Virus record (IMG/VR): IMGVR_UViG_3300037808_000554
Span: 1-34,799 of that record
From: a virus
Length of the DNA: 34,799 nucleotides
Reading direction: 5' to 3' (one strand)
Position numbers and translations under genes: made by a program. This document shows, piece after piece, positions 8,692-17,604 of this stretch (positions are counted from its first letter, which is position 1; each line of letters starts with the position of its first letter). The notes under the pieces are model-generated. The model did no database searches. It worked only from the letters and a program-made list of their open reading frames with translations, and was not told the origin of the DNA.

Positions 8692-8816
8692 AAACCGCTG
8701 AGATACTAGATGCGATTGCTCAGAGATACAGCTGTCTGCCTAGTGCGTTAGTAAAACTAGACCCTGTTGAATTGGCATTTAATTATGAGGTTATAGCAAA
8801 AGCCTCAGCGAAGTAG
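8688..8816 (+). CDS. Second tail assembly chaperone (T-like), 42 residues
   Basis: Small ORF (opens MKTAEILDAIAQRYSCLPSA) starting in an ATGA overlap with the G-like gene, with GAGGA just upstream, and ending 5 bases before the tape measure start. The ORF is in the -1 frame relative to the G-like gene, the place where many phages make a G-T fusion by frameshifting. I see no slippery X-XXY-YYZ heptamer near the overlap, so stop-start reinitiation looks more likely. Confidence 0.6.
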   Translation: MKTAEILDAIAQRYSCLPSALVKLDPVELAFNYEVIAKASAK

Positions 8817-8821
8817 GAACA

Positions 8822-11710
8822 ATGGCTAAAAAAGATGCAAATATTAGCATAAGGGTTAACGCCACTGCGGTCAACGCAGGCCTAAGTAGTGTTGCGGTAC
8901 ATCTAAAGCATCTTGAATCATCAGCATTAAAAGCTGGCGTAGCTATGAACACGATGGGTAACCAAGCCACTGCTGCTGGGAAGAAAACAAGCGGGTCTTA
9001 TGCTAAAGCCCTGAATGACAGCAAAAGACTCCAGCGTTCAATAGACCCTATTACTGGCTCTTACCAAAAGCTAGGCGAACAGGGCAAGATGTCACTTACT
9101 AGCATAAACGATGGAATGATTAAGTTACTGCGTGGTCGTGCTGGTTTAGTTGTTTTGGGCTTGATTGCTAAACAAGCATTTGATGTTCTTATTGGTAACA
9201 TGATGAGGTCGTCAAAGGAAGCTGCAAAGCTGACTGGTAAAGTTGAGACTCTTGCTCTACAAATAGAAACGCTTACACTAGGCACAGACCAAGAGAGATT
9301 GTTCCCTCCAAGTATGGAGCAAGACATCTTGAGTTTAGCCGTAGCTTTTGGTGAAACCTTTGAAGCTATTGGTAAAGCTAGGTACGATGTTGTGTCTGCT
9401 GGCTTTATTAAAACAGCAGAGAGTGTGCAGGTTTTAGATTCTTCATTACGCCTAGCTATTGCTGGTGTAACTGACTCGGCTACTGCTACAAAATTACTCG
9501 TTGGCGCAATGAAAGCCTATGGAGCTGAGGCTGATGAGGCTGCTAGGTTCTCTGATGTTTTATTTGCTACAGTCCAGAAAGGTATTACAACAATACCAGA
9601 ACTGGCTGGCTCATTTGGTAGGGTCGCTGCGATTGCAAGCATAGCTAAAGTCCCTATTGAGGAAGTCGGGGCTGCGTTAGCAGTAATGACTCAAAAAGGT
9701 CTTAAAACATCCGAAGCAACGACAGCCTTGAGAGCGTTACTAAAAGCCCTGTTGGACACATCAAGCACGGCTGGTCAAGAATTAAAAGCAATGGGCATTG
9801 ACCTTGAGAGCGGTCTTGGCGGTGCGCTGATTTCAATATCACAAGCATCTGGCGATAGTGCCGAAGCACTAAAGGCTATGTTCGGCAATACTAGGTCGTT
9901 TACTGCTGCTGCCTCCATTGGTACAGATGGTGCGAGGCAATACTACGAAGCACTAAGGCATATTGAAGGTGCGTCTGATGTCGCTGCGAAAGCACAGGAG
10001 TTACTTGCTGATTCTGCTGAGAGGCAGACAGCAAGAATTGAGGCTGCTGAAAAAAGGCTTCAAGCTATAGGCGGTCGTGGCTATGCTAAACAAATGACTC
10101 AATCAGCAGATGAGGTAATAGAGTCTTTAAATTCAATGTCAGGTGTGATTGACGCTACAGGGCAACACTCCGGAGCTGTGCTTGCAAAATTGGAACTGGA
10201 GTGGAAGGAGTTTTCTGCTGAAGTGAAACCCTTAGCGTCAGTGCTTGCCGCTACATTTGGGACTCTTGCTTTGGCGGTTGTTTTGCTGTTAGACACCATA
10301 CTATATCCGATGAATAAGCTAATCCAAGGGTTCTCGTGGCTCGGAGAAAAAGTAGGCTTAATCGACCCCCTTATTGAATCAATGGGTACGGAAACAAAAG
10401 AATCTGCTGCTGCTATGGAATTGTTAAATGCCAAACTAGCGGAGATACTACTTCCTCTTGAAGATGTCGCTGAGGCTACTGGCGAGATGGTGAGCCGACT
10501 ATCAAGGTCAGATGTTCTTGCAATTAAAATACAGAAAATTACAGACGCCTTCAATGACGGTAAAATATCTGCTGAACTATATGTTAGTCAAATAGAAAGA
10601 ATAAATGACGAGCTAGATAATACACCATACGACAGAATCAAGTCTCGTGTAGACTCACTCAGGGGATCTATGAGTAACCTGACTAGCTCTATGGATGCTG
10701 CAAGACTAAAGCAATGGAATAAGGAAAGTAAAGAATATCTCGATTTGATTAGTGAGGATGAGGAAGACGTAGCTGACTTATTGATTGACCCAGAAGAATC
10801 GCTTGGTGAGATGGCTTCGTGGGAGCAATTAAAGACATACATAAAGTCTGTGCGTAGATCATTAGAAAAACCAATAGCTGTCGATGACAGCGAATACACC
10901 GAAGCCTTAAACAACATGACAAGGGATGAGTATCTGGACTATTGGTCTTACCAAGAAGAAAAGATAGATAATGTTAACAAAGCCCTGTCCTCATTATTCA
11001 GCAATGCCGGCTCTTTTAAGGGTGTTGATTATTCCTGGGATTTGCCAGACGTCGCTCCAGAAGACGAGTTGTTGGATGCAGGTATGGAGGGGCTACAGGC
11101 TATGACAGCCGAACAGGTGAAACAGCATGAGCTGTGGCTGGCAAACAAAGAGAAAGCTAAAGACTTTTCTGATGAGTTACGAAAAACAGCCGAACAGGTT
11201 TCTGAAAACTTTAGTAGCAGAATCAGTGGTAGCCTTATGGATATAATGTCAGGTTCAAAGAAAGCAGGAGACGCTTTCAAGGAAATGGCAATGGGAATGA
11301 TAGCTGACATGACACAGATGACAATTAAACTGCTAACATTCAACCTACTAATGAGTTCTCTGGGTGTGCCTGTGAGCAGCCCTGAAATAGGTGGCATGGC
11401 TAAAGGTGGCGATATTCCCAAAGCTGCTGCTGGAATGATGATTCCAAATACGGGTCAAGCTGGACTTGATTCTGTTCCGTTTATAGGTATGCCAGGTGAG
11501 GGTGTTATTAAAAGAAACACAATGCAACGCCTAGAGAGATTCCTTTCTTCAAGTGAGTCTAGTTCAGCTATGGGCATACAGCCTATTGGCGGTGGCTCAC
11601 CAATGATGGTTAACTTTAATATAGCAAGACCGCAATCGGCAAGCGATAGTGTTGGTATGGCAAGGACAGTAAGTAGAATGGCAAGAGAATACAACAGGAG
11701 AGTAATGTAG
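8822..11710 (+). CDS. Tail tape measure protein (TP901-type core)
   Basis: 962 residues. Sets tail length and is injected with DNA. The region of about residues 180-330 (VVSAGFIKTAESVQVLDSSL, LLVGAMKAYG, TTIPELAGSFGRVAAIA, MTQKGLKTSEATTALR) is the TP901/PhageMin_Tail core. Hydrophobic stretches lie near residues 103-125 and 472-495. The C-terminus (MSGSKKAGDAFKEMAMGMIA...) resembles the lambda-type tape-measure end. At roughly 1.5 angstrom per residue a tail of about 140 nm is implied (inference). It overlaps the next gene by one base. Confidence 0.92.
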   Translation: MAKKDANISIRVNATAVNAGLSSVAVHLKHLESSALKAGVAMNTMGNQATAAGKKTSGSYAKALNDSKRLQRSIDPITGSYQKLGEQGKMSLTSINDGMIKLLRGRAGLVVLGLIAKQAFDVLIGNMMRSSKEAAKLTGKVETLALQIETLTLGTDQERLFPPSMEQDILSLAVAFGETFEAIGKARYDVVSAGFIKTAESVQVLDSSLRLAIAGVTDSATATKLLVGAMKAYGAEADEAARFSDVLFATVQKGITTIPELAGSFGRVAAIASIAKVPIEEVGAALAVMTQKGLKTSEATTALRALLKALLDTSSTAGQELKAMGIDLESGLGGALISISQASGDSAEALKAMFGNTRSFTAAASIGTDGARQYYEALRHIEGASDVAAKAQELLADSAERQTARIEAAEKRLQAIGGRGYAKQMTQSADEVIESLNSMSGVIDATGQHSGAVLAKLELEWKEFSAEVKPLASVLAATFGTLALAVVLLLDTILYPMNKLIQGFSWLGEKVGLIDPLIESMGTETKESAAAMELLNAKLAEILLPLEDVAEATGEMVSRLSRSDVLAIKIQKITDAFNDGKISAELYVSQIERINDELDNTPYDRIKSRVDSLRGSMSNLTSSMDAARLKQWNKESKEYLDLISEDEEDVADLLIDPEESLGEMASWEQLKTYIKSVRRSLEKPIAVDDSEYTEALNNMTRDEYLDYWSYQEEKIDNVNKALSSLFSNAGSFKGVDYSWDLPDVAPEDELLDAGMEGLQAMTAEQVKQHELWLANKEKAKDFSDELRKTAEQVSENFSSRISGSLMDIMSGSKKAGDAFKEMAMGMIADMTQMTIKLLTFNLLMSSLGVPVSSPEIGGMAKGGDIPKAAAGMMIPNTGQAGLDSVPFIGMPGEGVIKRNTMQRLERFLSSSESSSAMGIQPIGGGSPMMVNFNIARPQSASDSVGMARTVSRMAREYNRRVM

Positions 11711-13422
11711 TGAGTGCTAATAATCCAACTCCTTTATTTACCTTAGTGAGAACTGAGACTTTAGAAGATTCTGAGGGATTAGACTATACCACAGGTAGCA
11801 GTGAAGCTAGTTTCAGCGATGAGATAAAACTTATTGATGGCAATGGTGAGCCATGTGCTATCCCATCTGCTCAAGGTGTAGAGGATTTGGATTATGAGTA
11901 TGAATATATTGACGGCTCAAGAGGCGGTATCAACAGGGTACTGCGACAGAAAATAACATTAAAGTGTGATTTTTTAACAGGCGAAACACGCAGGAAGTTG
12001 CACCAGTGGAAACAAGATAGAGCTAAGGTCAGGTTTACTCCCGGCTATGGTTCTAAAACTGAATGTGCGTGGCGACCTGTTCCCGACTCAACTACGCATG
12101 ACTTGACCGGTAGATATGAACAAGATGAAACTAACTCAGATACCGAAGCTCATTATGTATGGGATGATTATCTTATGGACGGCATGATGCGTAAGTTTGA
12201 GAATGATGCGTCAAGACAGATTAAGACTTCTGCTGGAACAATGCAGATGTTCTCTGATGGCTCTGGCACGAATCACGCTAACCCAGCTACGCCAGTAAGT
12301 GACGGTAGTGGGTGGAGTGTAGCTGATGGTTATCCAATGACAGGCACTTATATCGAAGACGGCTTTGGCTGTACTGGCTGTCCTGATTCATGGCGATACG
12401 ACTTTGCGTCCACATCAAGCAATGGCTATCTTTATTATCCCATACCAACTGGAATGACATTTGACAGCGATAGTACAGTGTGTATTACTGTGTGGTTAAA
12501 AGGAAACCTATCCTCCCTTGCTCGCATGAGACTAAGAGCAACACCGGATGATTATGTTGACGCTGACATTGGCGAGATGGATTTATCCTCATGGACTCCG
12601 ATACACCTAACCCTTAACACTGATTGGACAGTTGCTACCGATAGGCATATTTTAATTTACTCCCATTCTGCTGACGCTGTAGGTGCTTTAGAGGTAGGTC
12701 CAATAATAATAACTGATAGTGCTTCAAATTACACAGAGCCGTTTCCTCAGTGGAGCGAGACTGGCGAAGCACCGGCGACAGAAAGAATCAAACTTACTGA
12801 TGTTGAATACCCAGATTCAGGAACACAGACAGCTTCTTTTTGGTTAAGTGACAGGGTGAGCGATTTACGCATAGCGGCATTTGATGTTTCTTATAGAGGT
12901 GATGGGGGTGGGATGTATATAGTTAATACGGGGTCGGCTGAGAGTGCTTCTCTGACTTGGAATGATGGAACAGAAAATCAGAGCCAGTCTTTTGATTACG
13001 ACCTACTGAACTTCGGTGGAGTTAATGTCGCCTCCGTAGTCTACTCAACAAAGGACATTAAATACTACATCAATGGGACTTACATAGGAGAGGATTCGGC
13101 AGAGTTTGGTGACTTAGGGGTAGATGATTTAGATATAGGCAACGCAACAAGCTATGGCGGTTCGGGCATACACGGACTGCTGACCTTTAGGCTCGATAGA
13201 GAAAAATTGACTGCTGATGAAGTAGCTGACCTACATAAGCAATTAACAGACCCTGGTTCTCTTGAGGTAATAGTACCTGCAAGGGGCAGGGTGTTTAGAA
13301 TAGACTCAATACCTTCAACGCCAAGAGCAACTTCTGGTGGTACTCACTGGATAGGAACTCTTGTTTTAGAACAAGTGGATTATGAATCAAGTCTTGAGGA
13401 CTTAACAAGCAAGGAGTATTAG
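11710..13422 (+). CDS. Distal-tail-like protein with carbohydrate-binding-like inserts
   Basis: 570 residues. The N-terminal ~130 residues (IKLIDGNGEPCAI..., QKITLKCDFLTGETRRKL) and the last ~50 (ARGRVFRIDSIPSTPRATSG, LVLEQVDYESS) look like two halves of a small tail beta-domain. Between them are two jelly-roll-like segments: one near 190-340 ending GALEVGPIIITDSASNYTEPF, the pattern of phage fibre CBM-like domains, and one near 350-510 (FWLSDRVSDLRIAAFDVSY, STKDIKYYINGTYIGEDS) that resembles LamG/concanavalin-like folds. This is the plan of an 'evolved' Dit that binds cell-surface sugars. Start GTG 11710 overlaps the tape-measure stop. Function is inferred from fold pattern and place. Confidence 0.6.
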   Translation: MSANNPTPLFTLVRTETLEDSEGLDYTTGSSEASFSDEIKLIDGNGEPCAIPSAQGVEDLDYEYEYIDGSRGGINRVLRQKITLKCDFLTGETRRKLHQWKQDRAKVRFTPGYGSKTECAWRPVPDSTTHDLTGRYEQDETNSDTEAHYVWDDYLMDGMMRKFENDASRQIKTSAGTMQMFSDGSGTNHANPATPVSDGSGWSVADGYPMTGTYIEDGFGCTGCPDSWRYDFASTSSNGYLYYPIPTGMTFDSDSTVCITVWLKGNLSSLARMRLRATPDDYVDADIGEMDLSSWTPIHLTLNTDWTVATDRHILIYSHSADAVGALEVGPIIITDSASNYTEPFPQWSETGEAPATERIKLTDVEYPDSGTQTASFWLSDRVSDLRIAAFDVSYRGDGGGMYIVNTGSAESASLTWNDGTENQSQSFDYDLLNFGGVNVASVVYSTKDIKYYINGTYIGEDSAEFGDLGVDDLDIGNATSYGGSGIHGLLTFRLDREKLTADEVADLHKQLTDPGSLEVIVPARGRVFRIDSIPSTPRATSGGTHWIGTLVLEQVDYESSLEDLTSKEY

Positions 13423-13424
13423 AG

Positions 13425-13790
13425 ATGAAGAAACTTTTAATTATGGCATTGGCGTTGGTTGTTGCGGTCGGTGCTTTTGCAGAGCCACCACAGTTTATTA
13501 ACTCAGAAGCTAGTGGCACGGATGCTGTAGTACTAGAACCACCGGGAAATATCAGCTTCATCGAAGTGTTTGCGCCAGACGAGGATGTTACTGTGAGTCT
13601 TTGGGAGTTCACCGCTGCGGATACATTTAAGCAAAAGTACCCATATTATAACACAGACAACTGTGCTGAGTGTGATAGTATTTACACAGTTTATGCAGGC
13701 ATACCACGCAAATTTACTGGTGCGTTTGATACGGACTTAATTTACATTGCCAGACCAAACGCTACAAAAGTTGAGGTGTCAGCACGATGA
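13425..13790 (+). CDS. Secreted protein in tail operon (Sec signal peptide)
   Basis: 121 residues. Clear signal peptide: KK, then LLIMALALVVAVG, cleavage expected after AFA (residue 19). The mature part (~100 residues) looks beta-rich with an isolated Cys pair (NCAEC near residue 77-81) and is not recognised. AAGGAG 8 bases before ATG 13425. The next gene starts in an ATGA overlap and also has a signal peptide. A Sec signal on a gene within a virion operon is unusual; it may act in the envelope instead of in the virion. Confidence 0.75.
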   Translation: MKKLLIMALALVVAVGAFAEPPQFINSEASGTDAVVLEPPGNISFIEVFAPDEDVTVSLWEFTAADTFKQKYPYYNTDNCAECDSIYTVYAGIPRKFTGAFDTDLIYIARPNATKVEVSAR

Positions 13791-14521
13791 AGTATTTTGT
13801 TCTACTGATGTTGCTTATTGCTATGCCGTCAATAGGGCAACACGCAACACCGTTTACAATGGGTGGAGATGATAATGAAGATGGCATGATTGGCGGTGTT
13901 ACGGGAGACGCTGGCGTGAACCTCTTTAATGCCAGCACCGCAGGTGGAGTTCAAGGAAGCGGTAATTGGCTTGTCCAGTCCCCGATAGTTGTAACTCTGG
14001 GTACAGAAGACTCTGACGGTGGCACTGATGGATTCACGTATTCAACAGCCAGTGCTGCTGCGTATAAGCATGGTACTAATCACCCCATAAGAATGCCACT
14101 TCACACCGACGGTTATCTTGGTGCTGGTAAAAGTCTTTGTTGGTCTATTTGCGTCCAAAACGTAAACACTCCGGCAGGCACAAGAATACAACTTTATTCA
14201 CAATCGGGTGGAGCTGCATGGATATTGAGAGTAGATTGTAATTTCGCCAGCAGCGGTACTTCAAAGATAATTAGTACGGTCGTAGCGAGCTCAGCCTTGA
14301 CGGCTTTAGGTGGCTCAGCCTCTTACGAGAGCTTAGGAAGCGATTGGTATCGAGTATGGGGAACTGTCCCGATTGACACTGCTGGTGAATGGGATGATTG
14401 GGAGATAAGGCTTCTTCCGTGGATAGCATCAACAGCTACCGACGCGGAGATTATGTATTGTTTCCCACAAGTAAATCCAGGAACAGAGCCAGACACATTC
14501 GTACCAGTGGTAGTAGAATAA
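13787..14521 (+). CDS. Secreted jelly-roll (CBM-like) protein in tail operon
   Basis: 244 residues. N-terminal signal-like segment KYFVLLMLLIAMPSIG, cleavage likely after SIG or SIGQHA. The body follows the phage fibre carbohydrate-binding-like pattern: a long open strand (SLCWSICVQNVNTPAGTRIQ), then LGSDWYRVWGTVPI and a final strand AEIMYCFPQVNPGTEPDTFV, comparable to the 'GaQlE.GsfaTsYIpT' ending of such domains. Coupled by ATGA to the preceding secreted protein. Could be a secreted lectin-like protein or a fibre whose signal is cryptic. Confidence 0.65.
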   Translation: MKYFVLLMLLIAMPSIGQHATPFTMGGDDNEDGMIGGVTGDAGVNLFNASTAGGVQGSGNWLVQSPIVVTLGTEDSDGGTDGFTYSTASAAAYKHGTNHPIRMPLHTDGYLGAGKSLCWSICVQNVNTPAGTRIQLYSQSGGAAWILRVDCNFASSGTSKIISTVVASSALTALGGSASYESLGSDWYRVWGTVPIDTAGEWDDWEIRLLPWIASTATDAEIMYCFPQVNPGTEPDTFVPVVVE

Positions 14522-14537
14522 ATAACACGAGGTAACA

Positions 14538-15122
14538 ATGGGATTACTGACGACACCTGAAAAAACTGGAATAGATAACGGCTACCCCATAAGGCAAGTG
14601 TGGAAGATATGGTGTCCTGAGAGCGTGTCTCATAGTGCTTATGGTAGCCAAACAATAGAGGACACTGGAGACTCAACCGTTAACCCTAGAGTACTAGACG
14701 CTGGCGAAAGAGATTTTAGTTGCTACAACTTATCTATTGGTAATCCCGGTGACTTCGAGATACCTGAATACACAATAGAGGTAAGCAATGCTGAGGGAGA
14801 GTTTTACCCAGCGATAGCAGGTTCTTTTTTCATACACCCCACTACCGCCTATGAAGCCTTGCCTCAAGAGTGTTATTTGACACATGAGGTGTATGTTGGT
14901 TCAACTTCCAACAAGTTGCCATGTAGTTACATAGGCTCTATAGTATCAATTAGCTACGAAGACACATCAGGGATGGACTCCCTAAAGCCTGCCATGTGTG
15001 TTATAGCTACTGAGCCAACTGTTATATCTAGGGTGCTAAACACGGAATGGACAGAGGATGTCCACTCTAATGAGAGTGCAGTTGGATTATCTTCTTGGGT
15101 ACTAGAAGGGACGGACTGGTAA
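14538..15122 (+). CDS. Tail (hub N-terminal-like) protein
   Basis: 194 residues. IPEYTIEVSNAEGEFYPAI resembles the opening beta-domain of phage tail hub/Tal-type proteins, where an N-x-(D/E)-G-x-F segment follows the first strands. The short length and the one-base gap to the next gene suggest that this and 15124-16590 are two parts of a hub that is one protein elsewhere. GAGGTAAC precedes the ATG. Confidence 0.55.
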   Translation: MGLLTTPEKTGIDNGYPIRQVWKIWCPESVSHSAYGSQTIEDTGDSTVNPRVLDAGERDFSCYNLSIGNPGDFEIPEYTIEVSNAEGEFYPAIAGSFFIHPTTAYEALPQECYLTHEVYVGSTSNKLPCSYIGSIVSISYEDTSGMDSLKPAMCVIATEPTVISRVLNTEWTEDVHSNESAVGLSSWVLEGTDW

Positions 15123-15123
15123 C

Positions 15124-16590
15124 ATGGCAATGCCTGCATTATGGTGGTCGCTAAGCGGTAGTGCTTCTTGGAGGAGCGCATGTAGATTTAAGAACGACTG
15201 GAGCGGTGCTACTGTATATTTTCAGTCAGGTCGCGCGAATAGGGCTGTTTGTTATGACGGTGATGGTATTTGGCAGGGAGTAGACTCATCAATGGAGCTG
15301 GATACACAATGGGGTACTTTCTACTGGGTGAGACAGAATGGTCCACTGGCTGGTTCTGCTATGCCGTCACTAGGTGTTGCTGTCTCGCAGACTACCCAGA
15401 GGCACTACCCTAGATATTTAGAGACATACTCGAAGGGAGACATCTTTCCTTTCGTAAAAGGGGCAGACGATGCTCATCACAGCCAAAGGCTATTAGGGTT
15501 CTCTAGTTCGCTTGGGTCTACGGCTGGCTCGGCTGTTTACTATGTAGCCTACTACAACGCTGACTATGATGAAATAAACGCAGACCCTCAAGACACCTCA
15601 GTGGACAGTTATTGCACCCTGTACCACTCCCAGCCTCCCGTGTATTACGGTACGGTGGCTAAGGTTATCTCTGCAATAATAATGGAGCTTATGGACATCA
15701 GTGACAATGCACTAGGTATATCTGATTTTATAGACACAAGTTCATTTGACGATGCCCATGACGCTCAGCATGACCATGACGGTGATTACGGTACAAACAG
15801 ACCACACATCGTTGCTTATGCAAAATATGGTGAGCCTGTTGTTGACACAATAAAAAGGTCGGCACGACACGCATGGGAGTACTTGGGTGTAGGTATAGAC
15901 ACAAAACTTTGTTATAGAGAACGAAATGCTGATAGTGTTTCAACTATTAACAAAGACACTATTGTTGGCAATGTCGGTTTTTCATATACAGAAGAATACC
16001 TTTACAATAAGCTAAACATAAGAGCCGGGGTAGGTCGGTTAATATATAATTGGGATGAGTCACCTGCCGATGGCGACACCCCTAACATTGATGCTTCTAA
16101 TTTCGCTGGCGGAGAATCCTTGACTGAGGATATAAGCGAGGACACTGCTTTGTATTTATTGAAGACAAAATCAGTGAGTGCGTCTATAGCAAAATACGGT
16201 GAGAGACTTGTTCCCGGCACAGAGCAGGATGTCGATAGGGCTTTGAGGTTCAGGACGGGAGACAGGCGCAGGACTCCACCTCCATCGCTAAAGCTAAAAA
16301 GAAACCAGACGATACCGTTCATATCTCACCCATACTTCCCTGACATATATGACCTTAATTATAGTAACAGAACAGCTAAATACATGGAGCAATTAGACGA
16401 GGAGTCTGAACCTAAAAGAGAAATCACTATTACGCAGAATTTATATGGTTTGGATTATGACATAGGACATGTCGTGACGGTTGACGGCATAACAGGACAA
16501 GGCGACTCATGGGAAGCAGTGTGTTTTAGTAAAAAAATTAACTTTAACAACTTGACAGTAACATCAACTCTCGTAGAAAGAGCAGGATAG
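15124..16590 (+). CDS. Tail hub / baseplate-like protein
   Basis: 488 residues. The middle has the typical hub pattern: VDTIKRSARHAWEYLGVGID followed by EEYLYNKLNIRAGVGRL; the end (ITITQNLYGLDYDIGHVVTV, then SKKINFNNLTVTSTLVERAG) matches the 'GDxVxV ... V..I..D...LxVx.TL' close of siphovirus hub proteins. No lysozyme or peptidase domain is visible. Begins one base after the upstream stop and lacks a good Shine-Dalgarno, so it is probably translationally coupled. Confidence 0.6.
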   Translation: MAMPALWWSLSGSASWRSACRFKNDWSGATVYFQSGRANRAVCYDGDGIWQGVDSSMELDTQWGTFYWVRQNGPLAGSAMPSLGVAVSQTTQRHYPRYLETYSKGDIFPFVKGADDAHHSQRLLGFSSSLGSTAGSAVYYVAYYNADYDEINADPQDTSVDSYCTLYHSQPPVYYGTVAKVISAIIMELMDISDNALGISDFIDTSSFDDAHDAQHDHDGDYGTNRPHIVAYAKYGEPVVDTIKRSARHAWEYLGVGIDTKLCYRERNADSVSTINKDTIVGNVGFSYTEEYLYNKLNIRAGVGRLIYNWDESPADGDTPNIDASNFAGGESLTEDISEDTALYLLKTKSVSASIAKYGERLVPGTEQDVDRALRFRTGDRRRTPPPSLKLKRNQTIPFISHPYFPDIYDLNYSNRTAKYMEQLDEESEPKREITITQNLYGLDYDIGHVVTVDGITGQGDSWEAVCFSKKINFNNLTVTSTLVERAG

Positions 16591-16593
16591 CAA

Positions 16594-16818
16594 ATGAACA
16601 TTATCATGGAAATTAGTTTAGGACAAATTATCTCAGTAGCCACAGTTGGTATAGCTTTGATAACATTCTTTGTTAACCAGAAATATAGAGGCGAAAGCAT
16701 AGAGGGTACGCTCGCACAAATGACAACCCTAATGGAGCGACATGATAAGAGACTTGTGAAACTAGAGGAGTTCCGCATTGAATATGAAACAAGATACAAA
16801 GTAGAACATGCTAAATAA
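16594..16818 (+). CDS. Small membrane protein with coiled coil (holin candidate)
   Basis: 74 residues: one membrane segment (about residues 8-26, LGQIISVATVGIALITFFV), then a charged helix with heptad-like spacing. Lies directly before and overlaps by 11 bases the endolysin gene, a usual place for a holin or membrane partner of lysis. ATG 16594 or ATG 16606 could start it; AGGAT lies upstream. Holin role is inference from position and topology. Confidence 0.6.
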   Translation: MNIIMEISLGQIISVATVGIALITFFVNQKYRGESIEGTLAQMTTLMERHDKRLVKLEEFRIEYETRYKVEHAK

Positions 16819-17173
16819 ACAAGTATCAGAGAGCTTTCATTTGAGAGAGTTTGCCTGTTCTTGCTGTGGGCTATACGCTCCGCTAAGGGCAGAGCTTGTC
16901 CTTGCATTGCAGGAGTTACGAGACTTGGTTGGTAAACCGATACATATCAACAGTGGCGTACGATGCGCATCGTATAACACAGCAGTTGGTGGCAGTAAGA
17001 AGTCGCAACACTTAGAGGGCAGAGCGGTAGATATAGTTGTAGGTGGAATGAGTCCAAAAGAATTAGCTAACTATGCCAAGCAGGTGCATAGTTTTCAAAA
17101 TGGTGGCATCGGAGTTTATGAGGACAAGGGATTTGTTCATGTAGATGTTCGAGGCAAATTAGCAAGGTGGTAA
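16808..17173 (+). CDS. Endolysin, peptidase M15 family
   Basis: 121 residues. Zinc peptidase of the D-Ala-D-Ala carboxypeptidase type (Peptidase_M15_3-like) that cuts peptide bridges of peptidoglycan. Zinc ligands visible: His68 and Asp75 in SQHLEGRAVD and His111 in GFVHVDVRG; the N-terminal HLREFACSCC and INSGVRC segments are typical. No signal peptide, so a holin is needed for export. Flanked by small membrane proteins. Confidence 0.93.
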   Translation: MLNKQVSESFHLREFACSCCGLYAPLRAELVLALQELRDLVGKPIHINSGVRCASYNTAVGGSKKSQHLEGRAVDIVVGGMSPKELANYAKQVHSFQNGGIGVYEDKGFVHVDVRGKLARW

Positions 17174-17176
17174 AAG

Positions 17177-17350
17177 ATGGAATGGTTAAAGAGTACAAAA
17201 CTATTGGTTACTATGTCAGCAATGTCAATGGCTTTCATTGGCAACCTGCTCGGCACAATCAACGGTGAGTCTCTGGCTGCAATCTTGATTGGTGTCAGTG
17301 GTACATTCGTTGCAGGTAAATGGGCTGAATACAAGAATATGGCATCGTGA
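17177..17350 (+). CDS. Small membrane protein in lysis block (57 residues)
   Basis: Opens MEWLKSTKLLVTMSAMSMAF. Two hydrophobic segments (about 8-26 and 32-49, ESLAAILIGVSGTFVAGKW), the layout of small class II-like holins. Starts 3 bases after the endolysin stop and ends in a GTGA overlap with the next gene. Holin is the likeliest role but the preceding 74-residue protein is an alternative. Confidence 0.65.
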   Translation: MEWLKSTKLLVTMSAMSMAFIGNLLGTINGESLAAILIGVSGTFVAGKWAEYKNMAS

Positions 17351-17604
17351 TAACGGTGTTGCTTTGGCTTAAAAAGTTTTGGGGTGCGATAGTGGTTGCT
17401 TTTGCTGTAGTAGGATATTTACTTAGAAGCAGAACTCCCAAGCACCCCAGTGACAGGGAGTCATGGCGTAGGCGTGAAATACTCAAGGAGCTTGAAGATG
17501 AGGATAAGAAGGACGCTGTTGATACTTTGGTTGATAGGCTTGATGACGACTTCGAGGAGCGTAGAAAACGCATACTGTCAAGAGCAAGATCTATCGAGAA
17601 GTGA
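17347..17604 (+). CDS. Membrane-anchored charged protein, i-spanin-like
   Basis: 85 residues: N-terminal membrane segment (about 8-27, LKKFWGAIVVAFAVVGYLL) followed by a highly charged helix (RRREILKELEDEDKKDAVD, DDDFEERRKRILS). GTG start in a GTGA overlap. This is the topology of inner-membrane spanins (Rz), though shorter than usual. The last 107 bases are shared, in another frame, with the next gene, as in Rz/Rz1 pairs. Spanin role is inferred. Confidence 0.6.
   Translation: MITVLLWLKKFWGAIVVAFAVVGYLLRSRTPKHPSDRESWRRREILKELEDEDKKDAVDTLVDRLDDDFEERRKRILSRARSIEK

Noticed and set aside
8641-8700. Programmed -1 frameshift site at the end of the tail chaperone gene
   Set aside because: Checked in-frame heptamers near the overlap; none fits X-XXY-YYZ.
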